64,000 bases of DNA from JBKEBQ01 sp047973225 (GTDB lineage Bacteria > Bacillota_I > Bacilli_A > Erysipelotrichales > Erysipelotrichaceae), in the NCBI GenBank assembly GCA_047973225.1, contig JBKEBQ010000016.1, positions 1 to 64,000 of the forward strand, written 5' to 3'. The notes below the pieces were generated by a model that did not search any database, was not told the origin of the DNA, and saw only the letters and a list, made by a program, of their open reading frames with translations. The translations under genes and the position numbers were made by a program. Positions 17,604 to 26,491 of the stretch are shown one piece after another (position 1 is the stretch's first letter; each line of letters starts with the position of its first letter).

Positions 17604-18869
17604 TTATTCCACAAGCATCGATACCGAAAACGCGCTTCCTTTTTGTATGATCTTAATTGATCCGTTATTTCTAGAAATAATCGAACGCAAACTTCCTAGT
17701 CCAAATCCGTGATCTTCACCCTTTGTGGTAAACAAAGAAGGATTATGTTCCAAAATATCTTCACAAACACGATTATTCACAACAATATGTAGATAGCCGC
17801 CTAGCTCTTCAACAATAACCTCCACCACCCCATCAACTGTATTTTCCACAGCATTATCTACAGCATTGCCAAATAGAATGCTCAATTCGATATCGCTGAT
17901 TTTATAACTATATGCTTGCGCCACTTGATACCTGATGCAAACATTTTTCTTTTTCGCCTCTGCAAATTTGTAGTTTAAAAGATAATTAACAAATGCATTG
18001 TCGCTAATGACAGCAACTTCACTCTCCAAACAAAAATCAGCATATGTTTTCATCATTTCCTTGCTTTTTTCTTTGTCATTATTTTCGATATAAAATGATA
18101 ACGCACTTAAAAAATGTCGAAGATCATGCTTCGTTCTACGCAAACGATACTCGTCCTCTAAGATTTTTTGACTCAATTCTTCTTGATATCGGTTCGCTTG
18201 CAAATGCAATTTATGATGCATTCTATCTTGCGCAAACTGAAGTGTAGAAAAGAAAATTGCAATCATACTTACAATCACCATAAATACCCCGACGACAAGA
18301 ATCATCCCATCAATAACATCAAAGCGTTGCGTATAGAGTAAGGATTCAAGCGCTAGTATTACAAAGATTGAAAAAATCGCAAGCAGCAAAAACCTGTATA
18401 GAACATGATTTGGCAACTCCCCTTGGATGCGGTTTCTGAGTTGTGCAATGCTTCTTGACGTAAGTAAAAACAAGATGTTACGCACTACAAAAACCAGCAT
18501 GAAATTATCCTCTACCATGCGTTCAATATCTAGCTTTTGATAAAGGAGTAACGATAAGAGATTTGCGACAACAATCGTAATAATTGCTAAAATCTCTAGC
18601 ACAAAAACACTCACTAAAATTTTTTCTAAAGCTTTCCCGTAATACAAAATTATCAAAATTGGTAGAATTCCCAATATAATTACGATTAATAAATAATACT
18701 TTTCATATCCTACATACATATTTAAAAATAGAAAAAAACAGGTCAAAGTAAATACCCAAATAGCCAAGCAGAAAATCGAGTACTTCGCTTTTCGCTGAAA
18801 ATACGTATTAAAAAAATAAACAATAATTCCATATTCTATAAAACACTGGATAAAGTCACTCATCTTCAT
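17604..18869 (-). CDS. agrC: AgrC-like sensor histidine kinase (GHKL type)
   Basis: 421 residues. About six membrane helices fill residues 1-210, then a dimerisation region with KHDLRHFLSAL (phospho-acceptor His248). A GHKL ATPase domain follows: N-box LFGNAVDNAVENT and G-box DHGFGLGSLRSIISRNNG. This is the AgrC/ComD (HPK10) architecture, which senses extracellular peptide. It starts four bases after agrB. The partner regulator is the LytTR gene at 19624-20340 and the ligand probably comes from agrD at 17363-17497. Confidence 0.88.
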   Translation of the reverse strand: MKMSDFIQCFIEYGIIVYFFNTYFQRKAKYSIFCLAIWVFTLTCFFLFLNMYVGYEKYYLLIVIILGILPILIILYYGKALEKILVSVFVLEILAIITIVVANLLSLLLYQKLDIERMVEDNFMLVFVVRNILFLLTSRSIAQLRNRIQGELPNHVLYRFLLLAIFSIFVILALESLLYTQRFDVIDGMILVVGVFMVIVSMIAIFFSTLQFAQDRMHHKLHLQANRYQEELSQKILEDEYRLRRTKHDLRHFLSALSFYIENNDKEKSKEMMKTYADFCLESEVAVISDNAFVNYLLNYKFAEAKKKNVCIRYQVAQAYSYKISDIELSILFGNAVDNAVENTVDGVVEVIVEELGGYLHIVVNNRVCEDILEHNPSLFTTKGEDHGFGLGSLRSIISRNNGSIKIIQKGSAFSVSMLVE

Positions 18870-18873
18870 ACCT

Positions 18874-19446
18874 TTACCTCGCCTTTTTTCTAAGTTTCAC
18901 ATATAGGGCAATCACCATCATAGCTGCATTCAAAATAATCGTATAGCCAATAATTTTAGAAAATAATGGATATTGAAAAGATAGTCCAAAAGATGCCATT
19001 ATAAACACAATTAAAAGCGATCGTGACGCCTTTTGACTCGCTTTTCGTGCTTGTTGATTCACTGGTCTATGTTCATGCTCGACAGGTGCTTTTACAACGA
19101 TAACGAGAATTGCAATGATTAAAAAACTTACATATAAAAATATCGCTACCTTTAGTTGTATAACCCAGCAAAAAATTACATAAACACCAAGATACGTTAT
19201 ATTACACCTTAAATATGTCGTTGCATGATAACCACCAACAAAGACCCGCATACTTTCAAAAAAGACAATGAAAAGCAATGTCTCTAGCCAATACCCACTA
19301 TATAGACAAAAGACCATTTGGATACTCAAGCCCAGAAGATATGACAATAGACCTTCCAACCCAAATTGATAAATCTCTACCTCATACTGTAAGGTGATAT
19401 TTTTTTGCATGCTATCTAAAAGTATCTCTGCCAACTTTTTTAGCAT
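18874..19446 (-). CDS. agrB: AgrB accessory gene regulator protease
   Basis: 190 residues from ATG 19446, preferred because AGAGGTAAG stands eight bases upstream; the longer frame to 19479 has no good RBS. It is a membrane cysteine protease that trims AgrD and closes the ring. His74 and Cys81 in FVGGYHATTYLRCNITY match the catalytic pair of Staphylococcus aureus AgrB (His77/Cys84, same spacing of seven). Several hydrophobic helices follow. The gene sits between agrA and agrC, not next to agrD. Confidence 0.92.
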   Translation of the reverse strand: MLKKLAEILLDSMQKNITLQYEVEIYQFGLEGLLSYLLGLSIQMVFCLYSGYWLETLLFIVFFESMRVFVGGYHATTYLRCNITYLGVYVIFCWVIQLKVAIFLYVSFLIIAILVIVVKAPVEHEHRPVNQQARKASQKASRSLLIVFIMASFGLSFQYPLFSKIIGYTIILNAAMMVIALYVKLRKKAR

Positions 19447-19482
19447 TTTTCTTACCTCTAATTCTTTTTTCTTTTTCATGAG

Positions 19483-19512
19483 CGAAAAAGGAACTCTACC
19501 GTTCCCTTTTCG
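19483..19512. other. Stem-loop in the agrA-agrB gap
   Basis: CGAAAAAGGAAC and GTTCCCTTTTCG form a 12-bp stem (one mismatch) around a six-base loop. On the minus strand it lies just before agrB. It lacks a clean T run after the stem, so it could be a weak agrA terminator, an attenuator or an RNA stabiliser. Confidence 0.5.
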
Positions 19513-19623
19513 TTTTACTCATGGGTTAAGATAATCCCTTTCCTACCCGAAAGCATTGTACGAAATAAGGCATAAATATTATACTTTATGTGACATGTGG
19601 TCTATAATTTGTTACAGACGGTA

Positions 19624-20340
19624 TTATTTCTTACTTTGCAAATACATTAAATATGCGTTTTGAAATCCTTTTTTCCGCCTTCGACTAATATCAATGCGAT
19701 CATTATTTCGTAAAGTTAAATATGTCTGATGAACCTCTTTCACAAACATTAAATTCACAATTTCTGATTGATTTACTAGATAAAATGGTTGCTCTTCCAC
19801 TTGCAACTCTACCAGCAAAGTCGACAATGACTTACGCTCACGATAACAGCCTGCATTTTGCGTAATCGTATACAACGTATTGCTTTCTTTTCTAAATTGC
19901 AAAATACTTTGATAGGGAATATTATGCAATGCATAATCATTTTGGTGAATATACGTTTTGTTTTGTTTCACAACACGCGTCTTTACACTATCCATTATCT
20001 TTTTTAATTCTTTCTCAATTTCGCTTTTGCGCAGAAAAAAGATGGCATGATAATGAAATGATTCATACACTAAATTTTCATGATTACTCACAAACACAAA
20101 AAGTGCATGGGGATGATACGCATAAATCTTTTTGGCTAGTATGAACCCTGCTTTCTCAATTTCCATATCAACATCCAAAAAATAGACATCATAAAATTGA
20201 TTATAAATACGTTTATCTTGTATATGGGTGTACGTTGCCACTTCAAAATCATCATACGCCGACATTTTTCTTGATAAATACTTTAATAGCTGTTCATCAT
20301 CATCTACCAAACACGCTTTAATACACTTTAGATCCTTCAT
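19624..20340 (-). CDS. agrA: AgrA-like response regulator (REC plus LytTR DNA-binding domain)
   Basis: 238 residues. The receiver domain begins KACLVDDDEQLLKYL, with the phospho-acceptor Asp56 in VYFLDVDME. The C-terminal half is a LytTR domain (HNIPYQSILQFRKESNTLYT, then FYLVNQSEIVNLMFVKEVHQ and RIDISRRRKKGFQNAYL). It would act on the agr promoters after phosphorylation by AgrC. RBS GGAGAGGG. It is separated from agrB by about 180 bases and so may be transcribed on its own. Confidence 0.88.
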   Translation of the reverse strand: MKDLKCIKACLVDDDEQLLKYLSRKMSAYDDFEVATYTHIQDKRIYNQFYDVYFLDVDMEIEKAGFILAKKIYAYHPHALFVFVSNHENLVYESFHYHAIFFLRKSEIEKELKKIMDSVKTRVVKQNKTYIHQNDYALHNIPYQSILQFRKESNTLYTITQNAGCYRERKSLSTLLVELQVEEQPFYLVNQSEIVNLMFVKEVHQTYLTLRNNDRIDISRRRKKGFQNAYLMYLQSKK

Positions 20341-20648
20341 AGTCCCTCTCCATTTCCTTTCCCTTTTATACTATCATATTTCCCTTAACAAAAAACCTAA
20401 AAAAAGCTACTCTTTTTCTTTCATTTGTAAAATCTTATGCACGTAGACAAATAAATGATGGCCTTTCAAGCGGTAGTATGTCAAGAAAACATAAAAACTT
20501 TTTTGTTCTATATGCGTGTGAAACACGTACATTTATGAATTCGCAACTTTATTCTTTGTTTTCGTACTTTTGTCAGAAATCCCCTGCTAGCCAAAATTTT
20601 GTTTATCTATATTTCATATCTTTCATGAAAATATTTCCACTCTTTAAT
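20341..20648. other. Intergenic stretch between agrA and the RraA-gene terminator
   Basis: AT-rich. It should hold the agrA promoter: on the minus strand TTTTGT and TATAAA are 17 bases apart near 20355-20390, a weak match. No RNA gene or coding frame with an RBS was found. Confidence 0.4.
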
Positions 20649-20682
20649 AAAAAAACACGATTGTTCCCTTAACAATCGTGTT
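20649..20682 (-). terminator. Strong terminator of the minus-strand sugar-acid cluster
   Basis: A perfect 12-bp stem AACACGATTGTT / AACAATCGTGTT with a five-base loop, followed on the minus strand by further T (seven A on the plus strand). It lies 85 bases after the RraA-family gene. Confidence 0.9.
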
Positions 20683-20766
20683 GAATTGCGATAATAAATT
20701 TATTCATTGCAGTAATTAAAAAATGACATCTGAAATTAAATGGTGTTATACATAACCTCTTCATTC

Positions 20767-21426
20767 TTATAAAATTCCATATTTTTCAAATGCTTTTGTT
20801 GATGATAATCCATTCTCAATCTCTTTTCGCACTAATTTTTCTTTACTTGCTTTTTCGAAAGCTTTTTCAATTACTTCAATTGCGACTTCTTTAGGAATCA
20901 CAACAATACCATCCACATCGCCAAATATAAGATCACCATCCTGAATTACCACGCTTCCTATTTCGATGCGGCAACGATAGTCAATGACTTTGGTCCGTAC
21001 ACTTGAATCTTGCGCCCAACATCCTCTAGAAAAAACTGGCCATTCTTGCTCAAGAACTTGCGGCGTGTCACGATGCCATCCATTTAAAACCGCGCCTTTT
21101 GCGCCTCTTTTTTTTGCTGTTGCCGTTAAAATTTCACCCCAATATGCACACCTTTGCGTACCACCCGTCGCGACGTAAATTTCGTTTTCTGCTAGTTGAT
21201 CAAGAGCTTCCGTCAAATATCCAAAAGGTTTATCTTGTTTTTCAAAAACATCCATCATTAAAATCGTACATGCTTTACCCGCCAATTTCATTTTATGATC
21301 TATGGCTTGAATACTCTGAGGTAAAAACTGATGAAAATACCCCAATTCATCTAGGATATCTCCTACTACAGGTGTATAAAGCTGTTTCTTCATCATCTCG
21401 AACATCTCTGATTCATTTTTAAACAT
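20767..21426 (-). CDS. RraA-family protein (4-hydroxy-4-methyl-2-oxoglutarate aldolase-like)
   Basis: 219 residues. Contains the RraA fold landmarks: TPVVGDILDELGYFHQFLP at the N-terminus, GAKGAVLNGWHRDTPQV (the G-x-x-x-R-D pair that binds metal and substrate in the aldolases), and GDLIFGDVDGIVVIPKEVA. Family members include pyruvate-type aldolases and oxaloacetate decarboxylases as well as the RNase E inhibitor RraA. In this sugar-acid cluster an aldolase or decarboxylase is far more likely than an RNase regulator. RBS GGAGGAGG. It is the last gene of the minus-strand cluster. Confidence 0.85.
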   Translation of the reverse strand: MFKNESEMFEMMKKQLYTPVVGDILDELGYFHQFLPQSIQAIDHKMKLAGKACTILMMDVFEKQDKPFGYLTEALDQLAENEIYVATGGTQRCAYWGEILTATAKKRGAKGAVLNGWHRDTPQVLEQEWPVFSRGCWAQDSSVRTKVIDYRCRIEIGSVVIQDGDLIFGDVDGIVVIPKEVAIEVIEKAFEKASKEKLVRKEIENGLSSTKAFEKYGIL

Positions 21427-21478
21427 TATCTTGCCTCCTCCATTTCATTAGATTAATAAATCGATTTTTCCGTTTTCG

Positions 21479-22018
21479 CTACCAATGTGCTTTTTTTGCA
21501 TCATCATTTTTGACATTATCTCGTTCACTTAACATTAAACAAAGTGCATCTATAACAATATGCAACGTTTGATCGAATAACGAACTTAATAATTGAATAG
21601 ATTTTCGATTTTCACCTATATCGAATTTTGTTGATCCCGGAATAATTAAATTAATATCTGACACTTTCGATAAACTTGTATCTTTATTACTCGTAACACT
21701 CAAAATATATGCTTTTTTATCTTTCGCTTTTTCTACGTGCGCTAAAAGAGCCTTTGACTTTCCCGAACCTGAAGCTACTAGAAATATATCTCCTTCACGT
21801 ATAGCAGGATTTATCGTTTCACCAACAACAAAAACAGTATATCCCAGATGCATTAATCGAATTGCCAATGCTTTCATCATTAATCCAGACCGACCTTCTC
21901 CATCCACAAAAACTCTTTTAGATAAATCAAAAACAGAAGCAGTTTTTACCAACTGCACTGTATCCACCTCTTTAACGACTCCCTGTATTTCCTCGACCAT
22001 TCTGTTCAAAACATCCAT
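21479..22018 (-). CDS. hxlB: 6-phospho-3-hexuloisomerase-like SIS protein
   Basis: 179 residues from ATG 22018, preferred because AAGGAG lies nine bases upstream; a start at 22036 would place that RBS inside the gene. SIS-domain features: VFVDGEGRSGLMMKALAIRL, FLVASGSGKSKALLAHVEKA, SVTSNKDTSLSKVSDINLII and the C-terminal SSLFDQTLHIVIDALCLML. This matches 6-phospho-3-hexuloisomerase (hexulose 6-phosphate to fructose 6-phosphate). It directly follows the HxlA-like gene, the usual pairing. Confidence 0.85.
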   Translation of the reverse strand: MDVLNRMVEEIQGVVKEVDTVQLVKTASVFDLSKRVFVDGEGRSGLMMKALAIRLMHLGYTVFVVGETINPAIREGDIFLVASGSGKSKALLAHVEKAKDKKAYILSVTSNKDTSLSKVSDINLIIPGSTKFDIGENRKSIQLLSSLFDQTLHIVIDALCLMLSERDNVKNDDAKKAHW

Positions 22019-22032
22019 TTTAGAACTCTCCT

Positions 22033-22656
22033 TCATTTCGTTGACAACGCATCACGAAATTCTTTTGACGAAGCTTTACAATCATTTGATTTACAAATAA
22101 AATTACCTACAACAATAATGTCGACCTTTTCTTTCAATAACACAGGAATATTTCCTAACGATATTCCACCTGCTAAACTAATCCGTTGCTTTTTTCTAAA
22201 TTTCTTTTTTGTATTTTTCAAAAGAGCTTCAACATTAACATTATTATCATCTACTGATGCATGTATACATTTTATGGCATCATCAAACTCTTCCAAGCGA
22301 TGAAGTTTTTCATCGTTTACCTCTAATAAATCTATTGCATATTCTTTTTTATACTTTATCGCTACTTCTTGGCAAGTACGAATGGTTGACAAAGATGACG
22401 CTCCCATTACACTTAAGATATCTGCGCCTGAACGATACGCTAACTCAAATTCGTATTTTGCTTCATCCATAGTTTTGATATCTGCAAAAATAATAATATT
22501 CGGATATTTTTTCCGTATTTCCCGTACTGACGCCATCCCAAACTCCTTGATCAAAGAAGTTCCTATTTCAATAATATCAACATATTCTTCAACTTGTTCT
22601 ATTATCGAGATTGCCTCCTGGATAGAAACTCGATCAATTGCTAATTGAATTTTCAT
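22033..22656 (-). CDS. hxlA: 3-hexulose-6-phosphate synthase-like protein (OMPDC superfamily)
   Basis: 207 residues. TIM-barrel of the orotidine decarboxylase superfamily: KIQLAIDRVSIQEA, EIGTSLIKEFG, IFADIKTMDEAKYEFE (the D-x-K-x-x-D catalytic motif) and SLAGGISLGNIPVLL. The pairing with a hexuloisomerase favours hexulose-phosphate synthase, which joins or splits formaldehyde and ribulose 5-phosphate. 3-keto-gulonate-6-phosphate decarboxylase (UlaD) is a close relative and cannot be excluded. Start uncertain: ATG 22656 or GTG 22665. It overlaps the upstream kinase gene. Confidence 0.8.
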   Translation of the reverse strand: MKIQLAIDRVSIQEAISIIEQVEEYVDIIEIGTSLIKEFGMASVREIRKKYPNIIIFADIKTMDEAKYEFELAYRSGADILSVMGASSLSTIRTCQEVAIKYKKEYAIDLLEVNDEKLHRLEEFDDAIKCIHASVDDNNVNVEALLKNTKKKFRKKQRISLAGGISLGNIPVLLKEKVDIIVVGNFICKSNDCKASSKEFRDALSTK

Positions 22657-23593
22657 AGTTAGCACTCATAAAAGCATCTAATTCTTTAGTCGTAGGAAGT
22701 CCTTCATTATCGCTTATATTCGTTACCTGCATCGCTCCTATTGCATTTGCACGTAAAACCATGTCTTTTAAGCTTAAACCTTCTAACTTTCCACTGATTA
22801 TTCCCACAGCAAATCCATCACCTGCCCCTACCGTATCAATGACTTGATCCACTTCAAACCCAGCCACAGTATATGATTCCTTTTTATCTCTAATGTAGGC
22901 GCCGCACTTACCTATTTTTACAATCACTTTATCTACTCCTAAACTTTGATAATAATCCGCTATCTTAACAGGATCATCACTTCCAACCAATATTTTTCCT
23001 TCTTCGACTCCTGGCAGCACAAGGTCTGCTCGTGAAGCTAAATCATTTATAATCTGAACCATTTCTGATTCACTTTTCCATAACGCAGGACGAAGATTAG
23101 GATCAAAAGTAATATATACATTATGTTCTTTTGCCCTTTCTAGCAGACGATAGGTCGCTAACCGACAAGATTGTGACAGTGCTGGTAAAATCCCTGTGAC
23201 ATGAACATGCACTACTTCATCAAAACTAATATCATCTATTTGACTTACAGATAAGTGTGAGGCTGCTGATCCTTTGCGGTAATAAGGCGCTACAGGATCC
23301 CCTTCTAATACTTTATTTTTTAATTGAATTCCTGTACGATATACAGAATCAAAGCTAACAAAATCCGTACTAATTTTTTCTTTATCTAAAAATTTTTTTA
23401 TGAAAACTCCAAATGGATCCTCCCCTAAACGTGTAACATAGGCAGGACAATGTCCCAATCTTGCTAATCCGATTGCGACATTAACCTCTGCACCCGCCAA
23501 GCTTCTCGTAAAGTGCTCAACTTCATCCAAAGGTCCATAGCTATCAGCAATCAGCAATGCCATCGGCTCTCCCATTAACAGTATTTTTTTCAT
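22634..23593 (-). CDS. kdgK: PfkB-family sugar kinase, probable 2-keto-3-deoxygluconate kinase
   Basis: 319 residues. PfkB/ribokinase fold: N-terminal GEPMALLIADSYGPLDEV, AGAEVNVAIGLARLG, and the C-terminal ATP/catalytic motif DTVGAGDGFAVGIISG with catalytic Asp. The N-terminal GEPM and the YRKGSAASHLS stretch are common in KDG kinases. Together with the KDPG aldolase at 28574 this would complete the lower Entner-Doudoroff-type route KDG to KDPG to pyruvate and glyceraldehyde 3-phosphate. RBS GGGAGG. It starts before the end of the upstream gene (four-base overlap). Confidence 0.82.
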   Translation of the reverse strand: MKKILLMGEPMALLIADSYGPLDEVEHFTRSLAGAEVNVAIGLARLGHCPAYVTRLGEDPFGVFIKKFLDKEKISTDFVSFDSVYRTGIQLKNKVLEGDPVAPYYRKGSAASHLSVSQIDDISFDEVVHVHVTGILPALSQSCRLATYRLLERAKEHNVYITFDPNLRPALWKSESEMVQIINDLASRADLVLPGVEEGKILVGSDDPVKIADYYQSLGVDKVIVKIGKCGAYIRDKKESYTVAGFEVDQVIDTVGAGDGFAVGIISGKLEGLSLKDMVLRANAIGAMQVTNISDNEGLPTTKELDAFMSANYENSISN

Positions 23594-24267
23594 TTTCTTC
23601 CTCCCATTCTAAACTCCAAAACTTCGTTTATTAGTTTTTCTGCCTTTTCGAAATCATGTGGCAACAATAGCAGTGAATCAAAAATATATGGACTGTATGT
23701 TAAGCCTAACATTTCTTGAGTAAAAGCCATAGCAGATATTTCGCTAAGAGCTATGATCGAAGATTTATATTTAAACTTTCCAATTTTCCATAAAACAATT
23801 TTTTCTCGTTTCGAATATAGATTTTCGTTGTGTTCTTCAAAATAATGATACATTTCATGAGCTAACAACACTTCTTCTATATTCACATCTTCAAGAATTA
23901 CTCGCAAACCATGTTCATCTATAAAATTGTTAAAGCGTACAACATTTTCTGTATAAACAGTTATTTTATTTGGATAATTATACTTTGCAAAAGTTATATA
24001 ATTCTGTGTACCACTTGTCTTTTCCTTAATCACCTTAATTTCTAGAAGATTAAGCATCTCCCAAAAATTTTTACCATTATATTTTTTTTTGATTTTTATC
24101 GCTAGATCAACGCCACAGTGCATCGCCTTGGCAATGTAGTTCTTCTGCTCAGCTCCTTTAATCTTCCCCCTAATTGGATCTCTACTAAACGCGTAAGTTC
24201 CCCAATCATTTGTTGTCATTAATTTTAGCAAAGTGATATTTTCTAGTAACTTTTCACGTTTGTGCAT
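23590..24267 (-). CDS. Uncharacterised HExxH (gluzincin-like) protein
   Basis: 225 residues from ATG 24267, where GGAGGTGAAACC is an excellent RBS. No known family recognised. It carries His137-Glu-Met-Tyr-His141 (LLAHEMYHYFEEH), followed 34 residues later by Glu176 in LSEISAMAFTQEMLGL. This spacing and the E-x-x-A-x-x-F pattern resemble ImmA/IrrE-type zinc peptidases. No signal peptide or membrane segment, so it should be cytoplasmic. Its place inside a metabolic operon, between the hydantoinase-family gene and the kinase, is unexpected. Metal binding is likely; peptidase activity is only a possibility. Confidence 0.7.
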   Translation of the reverse strand: MHKREKLLENITLLKLMTTNDWGTYAFSRDPIRGKIKGAEQKNYIAKAMHCGVDLAIKIKKKYNGKNFWEMLNLLEIKVIKEKTSGTQNYITFAKYNYPNKITVYTENVVRFNNFIDEHGLRVILEDVNIEEVLLAHEMYHYFEEHNENLYSKREKIVLWKIGKFKYKSSIIALSEISAMAFTQEMLGLTYSPYIFDSLLLLPHDFEKAEKLINEVLEFRMGGRK

Positions 24268-24280
24268 GGTTTCACCTCCA

Positions 24281-26410
24281 TTAAATATTATTTTTCGCGC
24301 CCACAATTATGACATCTTCATTCGGGTCTAACAAACTAGTTTCAATCTCTACAACCATGTGCAACTGTTCTAGGTCCATCATTCCCGCATAATCTAAGAC
24401 TTTACCACCAACGCACAAATAGAGATCTGGCGTTAATCTGATGTCATTTTTAAAAACTGCTAATTTTTCCCATAACTCATTGATAATTTCGGGAACATCA
24501 CTCGCTTTACACTTCGCTGCTGCTCCATCCCCACGCTGGACTTTTATAAATCCTTTTTTATCAATTATACGAATTTGATCTACACCTTCTTTTTTCTCCC
24601 CCGCAAACACATAAAATACATTATTCGCTGCGATCAAGCGAGTTTTAGACACACCTAAATTCATTGATTTTGCTGCCAACTCACAAGCTGCTTCTTGCGA
24701 ACATTCTTTTAGTAGATCAATCGTTTGAACTTCATTCGATCCCAATGCGATTGCTGTCACTTTAGAAGTCTGTGAATCAATTTCAATCTGCACTTCAACA
24801 CTGTCAGGAACAGCACCATTAGCAACGGCTAAATCAGCTGCTTCTTTTTTTATTTGGCGAATATCTTCTGGACTTGGATTTGGGATGGTTCGTTCTACCA
24901 CATCACGGATCATCGCCAATGCCACGCCTATTGAAGAAATCACTTCGGCATTTTCAGGAATACTGTAATCAAGATTCATATGCTCTGCAGTATACGGAAG
25001 TAATGCAGCCGCTCCTCCGCCTACCCCAACTAATGACATCTGATCTTTTTCTAATTTGTATTTCTCTGCCATCATTTCAATAACCGGTTTGATTTTTTCA
25101 TACGCTTTGGAAAGTATATCTTCTGCAACTTCCTCTACTGTTTTATTCATGTATTCAGCAAGTGGTTGCATAGCCTTTCTAGCTGCTTTTGGATCGCCAT
25201 AAGAATAATGCTCTTTTGTCACGATGCCCAAAACGTTTGCTGCACAGCTATTTGTAATTGTTATTCGTTTTCCATTTTTCAATTTGATCGCTACATAATC
25301 TTCGGGATCACCTTGTTTTGGTGAGAACAGTTCCAATTGTGGATCTTCAATTTCTTCAATTGGTGTATACACTGCATAAGACATTCCTGCAATATGCGCA
25401 CTTCGCGGTCCCACATCCTGAACACCTTCTTTGGAAGCTCGAACCATACTACCACCAGCTACACCCAAAACTCGTACATCAAGCGAATTGATATATGTAG
25501 GATGACCACCAACGATTGAATAATCGACTGCAGGACGTCCATTTTTTATAACTCCAATATTGGTGCTCGTTCCTCCTACTTCAAAATAAATTCCATTCGA
25601 AGCTCGCAAATACATCAAAGCGCCTACTACGCTGGCCGCTGGTCCAGAGAGCATTGTCAAAACAGGGCGTTTTTTCATTTCCCCAATATCCATCACTCCC
25701 CCATCACCTCTCATAATCATGAGTGGAACTTCTATTCCTGATTTGCGTACACTTCCCTCCGTCAAAGTTGCTGTGTCTAACATTTTTGGTAAAATACTTG
25801 CATTAATCGCAGCAGTTCTTGTCCTTCTAGTTAGTCCATATAATTTTGATATTTCCGAAGCGACACTTACAGCCAGTTCCGACTCCTCAGCATATTTTTG
25901 GATCATTTTTTCTTCCGTAAAATCATCAACTCCAAAGGCTTTCGAGGCGACAATTACACTAGATCCTTGTTCTTTTAATTTTTTTATTTCGTGTCTAACA
26001 CTTTCTCCATTAAACTCTTTATTTTTTAAATATGTGTGATGTACTTTAATAACTCTCCCTGTGCCTAAATCTATATCTCCAATTGTAGATTGCTTTTTTG
26101 CGAGCATTCCCTCTAAGCCACCTTTTCCTGTAGCGAAAACGCCCACCTCTGCAACATCACCTTCCAATAGCGCATTTGTTGCTTGGGTTGTACTGTGCGC
26201 AATAAAAATCACATCCAATGGGTTTATGTCATTCGCTTCCAAACATAATTTAAAAGCATCAACTACACCAGCAGCAACTCCTAACTCGTGATCATGGGTT
26301 GTCATAACAGATCCTTTCCCTATGATATCGTGTGTCTCATTATCAATCGCCACCGCTTTAGTATGCGTACCTCCAACATCAATTCCTACTCGTATTGCTT
26401 TTCTTTTCAT
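24281..26410 (-). CDS. Hydantoinase/oxoprolinase family protein (HyuA-like)
   Basis: 709 residues. ASKHA fold: N-terminal RVGIDVGGTHTKAVAID, IAHSTTQATNALLEGDVAEV, the second phosphate motif GIYFEVGGTSTNIGVIKNGR, and GVGGGAAALLPYTAEHM near the end. These proteins use ATP to open cyclic amides such as hydantoins or 5-oxoproline, usually with a HyuB partner. No HyuB gene is present in the window, so the protein either acts alone or has another role. It is followed by the HExxH gene and separated from the transporter upstream by a strong hairpin. RBS AAGGAG. Confidence 0.85.
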   Translation of the reverse strand: MKRKAIRVGIDVGGTHTKAVAIDNETHDIIGKGSVMTTHDHELGVAAGVVDAFKLCLEANDINPLDVIFIAHSTTQATNALLEGDVAEVGVFATGKGGLEGMLAKKQSTIGDIDLGTGRVIKVHHTYLKNKEFNGESVRHEIKKLKEQGSSVIVASKAFGVDDFTEEKMIQKYAEESELAVSVASEISKLYGLTRRTRTAAINASILPKMLDTATLTEGSVRKSGIEVPLMIMRGDGGVMDIGEMKKRPVLTMLSGPAASVVGALMYLRASNGIYFEVGGTSTNIGVIKNGRPAVDYSIVGGHPTYINSLDVRVLGVAGGSMVRASKEGVQDVGPRSAHIAGMSYAVYTPIEEIEDPQLELFSPKQGDPEDYVAIKLKNGKRITITNSCAANVLGIVTKEHYSYGDPKAARKAMQPLAEYMNKTVEEVAEDILSKAYEKIKPVIEMMAEKYKLEKDQMSLVGVGGGAAALLPYTAEHMNLDYSIPENAEVISSIGVALAMIRDVVERTIPNPSPEDIRQIKKEAADLAVANGAVPDSVEVQIEIDSQTSKVTAIALGSNEVQTIDLLKECSQEAACELAAKSMNLGVSKTRLIAANNVFYVFAGEKKEGVDQIRIIDKKGFIKVQRGDGAAAKCKASDVPEIINELWEKLAVFKNDIRLTPDLYLCVGGKVLDYAGMMDLEQLHMVVEIETSLLDPNEDVIIVGAKNNI

Positions 26411-26433
26411 ATCATTAATCTCCTTATTTTAAA

Positions 26434-26480
26434 AAGATTCTAGAAATCTTTCAAATGTTGCCATTTCTTTCTAGAATCTT
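26434..26480 (-). terminator. Intercistronic hairpin between transporter and HyuA-like gene
   Basis: AAGATTCTAGAAA and its exact reverse complement (13 bp) flank a 21-base loop and are followed on the minus strand by extra T. It could be a partial terminator that lowers expression of the downstream genes or an RNA processing/stability element. Confidence 0.65.
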
Positions 26481-26491
26481 CAATTTTAACT

